Assembly: GCA_020434465.1 (NCBI GenBank)
Contig: JAGRAS010000090.1
Span: 1-6,850, forward strand
Origin: Bdellovibrionales bacterium
Lineage (GTDB): Bacteria > Bdellovibrionota > UBA2361 > JAGRAS01
Direction of reading: 5' to 3'
Length of the DNA stretch: 6,850 nt
Shown one piece after another: positions 5,510-6,850 of this stretch. The translations under genes were made by a program, and so were the position numbers. Every line of letters starts with the position of its first letter. Position 1 is the first letter of the stretch. The notes beneath the pieces are model-generated. The model did no database searches. It worked only from the letters and a program-made list of their open reading frames with translations, and was not told where the DNA came from.

Positions 5510-6070
5510 CTAATCGTTTGCTCTTGAGATATAGCTACCGTCACTGGTATTAACAAGAACTTTATCACCGATTTTTAAAAATGGAGGTACAGACAACTGT
5601 AGCCCAGTAGTTGTTTTAGCAGGTTTTGGTGAGTTGCTCGCAGTTGCTCCGCGTAACTCAGGCTCTGTTTCTTCTATTTCAAGAACTACTGATGAAGGAA
5701 GCTCTATATCAATCGGGGAACCTTCCCATAGGGTCAGTTTGATTTCCATACTTTCTTGGAGATAGTAAATAGCGCTGCCTAAATTTTCAGGGCTAATAGT
5801 AACCTGTTCAAAAGAAACTGAATTCATAAAATGATAGCCGCTTACGTCTGAATAAAGAAAGGTAGCTGATTGCGTAAAAACGTCAGCTTCTTCAACATCT
5901 TCAGTTGCACTAAAGCGAACTTCAGTTTGAGTCCCGTTGATAAGGTTTCTCATTTTAGTTTGCATTTTAGCACGTAAATTGCCTGGGGTGCTGTGTATGG
6001 CCTCCATAATTTTATATGGTTGTTTGTTGTGAATAACTACATTTCCTTTTCTTAGTAAACTTGCTTTCAT
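5510..6070 (-). CDS. efp: Elongation factor P with a non-canonical tip loop
   Basis: EF-P binds between the ribosomal P and E sites and rescues stalling at polyproline stretches. From the ATG at 6070 the protein has 186 residues, the usual length. Domain I (about 1-62) carries RKGNVVIHNKQPYKIM and the tip loop STPGNLRAKMQTKMRNL; domain II spans about 65-127. Domain III (about 128-186) contains the typical TEPELRGATASN...KPAKTTTGLQLSVP and ends GDKVLVNTSDGSYISRA. At the tip, the position modified in other bacteria (Lys34 in E. coli, Arg32 in Pseudomonas) is Asn31. Neither EpmA-type lysylation nor EarP-type rhamnosylation can occur there. A longer frame opens with GTG at 6106, but its 12 extra hydrophobic residues do not belong to the family, so I use the ATG. 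No clear ribosome site precedes either start. The gene is followed by corA on the same strand. Confidence 0.95.
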   Translation of the reverse strand: MKASLLRKGNVVIHNKQPYKIMEAIHSTPGNLRAKMQTKMRNLINGTQTEVRFSATEDVEEADVFTQSATFLYSDVSGYHFMNSVSFEQVTISPENLGSAIYYLQESMEIKLTLWEGSPIDIELPSSVVLEIEETEPELRGATASNSPKPAKTTTGLQLSVPPFLKIGDKVLVNTSDGSYISRAND

Positions 6071-6347
6071 ATTAAATACAAAAATATTGATTAAAACTAG
6101 TGCCACTAAATATGTCTTAAGCAGACAGTACTAGAGCAATACATTATTTATTGGCTTAGCTATAGCCTAGTAGGTGATAAATTTCAATTATAAGCAAAAA
6201 AAATTTAGAGTTTTAGCTTAATAGTGATTTTAACAGTTTGTTCTTAATTTACTAAATATTTTAGAGTTATTATAGTAGAATTATAATGTCTATGGTTCTT
6301 GGGTTTGGCCTGGGATCTCAAAATACATATAAGTATTAATCAATATA
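6071..6347. other. Divergent AT-rich spacer between efp and the PH-domain gene
   Basis: This 277-bp gap must drive both efp (leftward) and the membrane protein gene (rightward). It is very AT-rich. The word TTAATCAATAT occurs once toward each gene: on the minus strand at plus 6084-6094, 13 nt before the efp ATG, and on the plus strand at 6336-6346, 1 nt before the other ATG. No RNA gene or open frame is evident. Confidence 0.5.
6282..6287 (+). promoter_or_regulatory. Candidate -10 box for the PH-domain gene
   Basis: A perfect TATAAT lies about 60 nt before the ATG at 6348. The -35 position (about 6259-6264, TTTTAG) is poor, so this is only a weak promoter proposal; TATAAT is not rare in DNA this AT-rich. 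Confidence 0.3.
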
Positions 6348-6850
6348 ATGTACAAATCAATTGACGAATATGCAGAGAATAAAGATGGAATTAATCTAAA
6401 GAAATTTTTTCCAAGGCCATTGCGTTCAATTCTCCGCCGATGCCTTGTCCCAGTTTCTATAATGCTTGCGTGTATGTTTCTAGTTGGCTTAGTTGATAAT
6501 CGCTTACCTGACGATATTGAGACAAATACAATTACTACATTTTATAACAATCTTACTTTTTTTATACAGACAGTATCTGTGTTAGGAATAATTATTGTTG
6601 TGGCCTATGAGGTTTTATACTTCATGTATTATAATTATACTATTGAGCAGGGGCATTTGATTATCTCTACAGGAATTTTTTTAAAAAGAAGATCTGCATT
6701 TCCTTTTGATACGATTAATGATGTGTACTTGAAACGAGATGCGCTTGATTTTTTATTTGCTTTATATGAGGTTGAAATTTCAACAGCAAGTCCTGATTCG
6801 GCAGATTTTGCTAGAATTAGGAATCTATCAACACCTGTTGCTGCAAAGTT
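6348..6850 (+). CDS. Membrane protein with bacterial PH-like (bPH2/DUF304, YdbS/YdbT-type) domain, 3' end outside window
   Basis: From ATG 6348 I read 167 codons without a stop to the window edge. A charged cytoplasmic start (1-31) is followed by two hydrophobic segments, about 32-50 (LVPVSIMLACMFLVGLV) and about 71-94 (FFIQTVSVLGIIIVVAYEVLYF). Next comes a stretch typical of the bPH2 family from about 95: YTIEQGHLIISTGIFLKRRSA, then FPFDTINDVYLKRDALDFLFALYEVEI. In these proteins a PH-like beta domain follows a membrane hairpin. The biochemical role is generally unknown; some relatives are envelope or stress proteins. An in-frame stop at 6330-6332 excludes an earlier start, and no good ribosome site is visible. 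The gene diverges from efp. The family call is good; the function stays open. Confidence 0.85.
   Translation, partial: MYKSIDEYAENKDGINLKKFFPRPLRSILRRCLVPVSIMLACMFLVGLVDNRLPDDIETNTITTFYNNLTFFIQTVSVLGIIIVVAYEVLYFMYYNYTIEQGHLIISTGIFLKRRSAFPFDTINDVYLKRDALDFLFALYEVEISTASPDSADFARIRNLSTPVAAK

Noticed and set aside
6071..6106. N-terminal extension of EF-P from a GTG start at 6106
   Set aside because: The extra 12 residues are hydrophobic and unlike the family; the ATG at 6070 gives the standard 186-residue EF-P.

Overview
The window is AT-rich bacterial DNA, roughly 35-40% GC by eye, with closely spaced genes and no sign of phage, plasmid, CRISPR array, rRNA or tRNA. It holds seven protein-coding genes, the first and last cut by the window edges. 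The only taxonomic hint is the elongation factor P, whose tip loop reads TPGN-LRA instead of the usual PGKG. From memory this loop type occurs in the Planctomycetes-Verrucomicrobia-Lentisphaerae group, so a member of that group, or a poorly sampled neighbouring lineage, is a guess and not a conclusion. A Tat-exported vanadium haloperoxidase-like enzyme would fit an aquatic or marine habitat, but that is also inference.

Layout from left to right. Positions 1-613 (minus) carry the start of an unrecognised secreted, lysine-rich protein with a strong ribosome site and a good candidate promoter. A 302-bp divergent spacer follows. At 916-1809 (plus) is a class I fructose-bisphosphate aldolase of the short bacterial FdaA type. 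A 75-bp gap, almost entirely filled by a long imperfect inverted repeat, leads into a 156-residue protein I do not recognise (1885-2355, plus). This gene converges, with only 19 bp between, on the haloperoxidase-like gene (2375-4048, minus, TTG start).

The spacer 4049-4413 is the most unusual non-coding stretch. A GC-rich, hairpin-dense block is bounded by a two-part inverted repeat (9 bp plus 11 bp), and it contains a 15-bp-arm palindrome that has a degenerate relative just upstream of the haloperoxidase. It looks like a small non-autonomous repeat or structured element.

To the right, efp (5510-6070) and corA (4414-5481) lie head to tail on the minus strand, 28 bp apart, and are probably co-transcribed. 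They encode a translation factor for polyproline stretches and a Mg2+/Co2+ channel of the Thermotoga type. Diverging from them, a bacterial-PH-domain membrane protein starts at 6348 (plus) and leaves the window.

Most genes are ordinary housekeeping or envelope functions, and I see no multi-gene novel system. The points deserving a second look are the vanadate-site Ser to Ala change in the haloperoxidase, the Asn at the EF-P modification position, the 4143-4361 element, and the inverted repeat that covers the start of the 156-residue gene.
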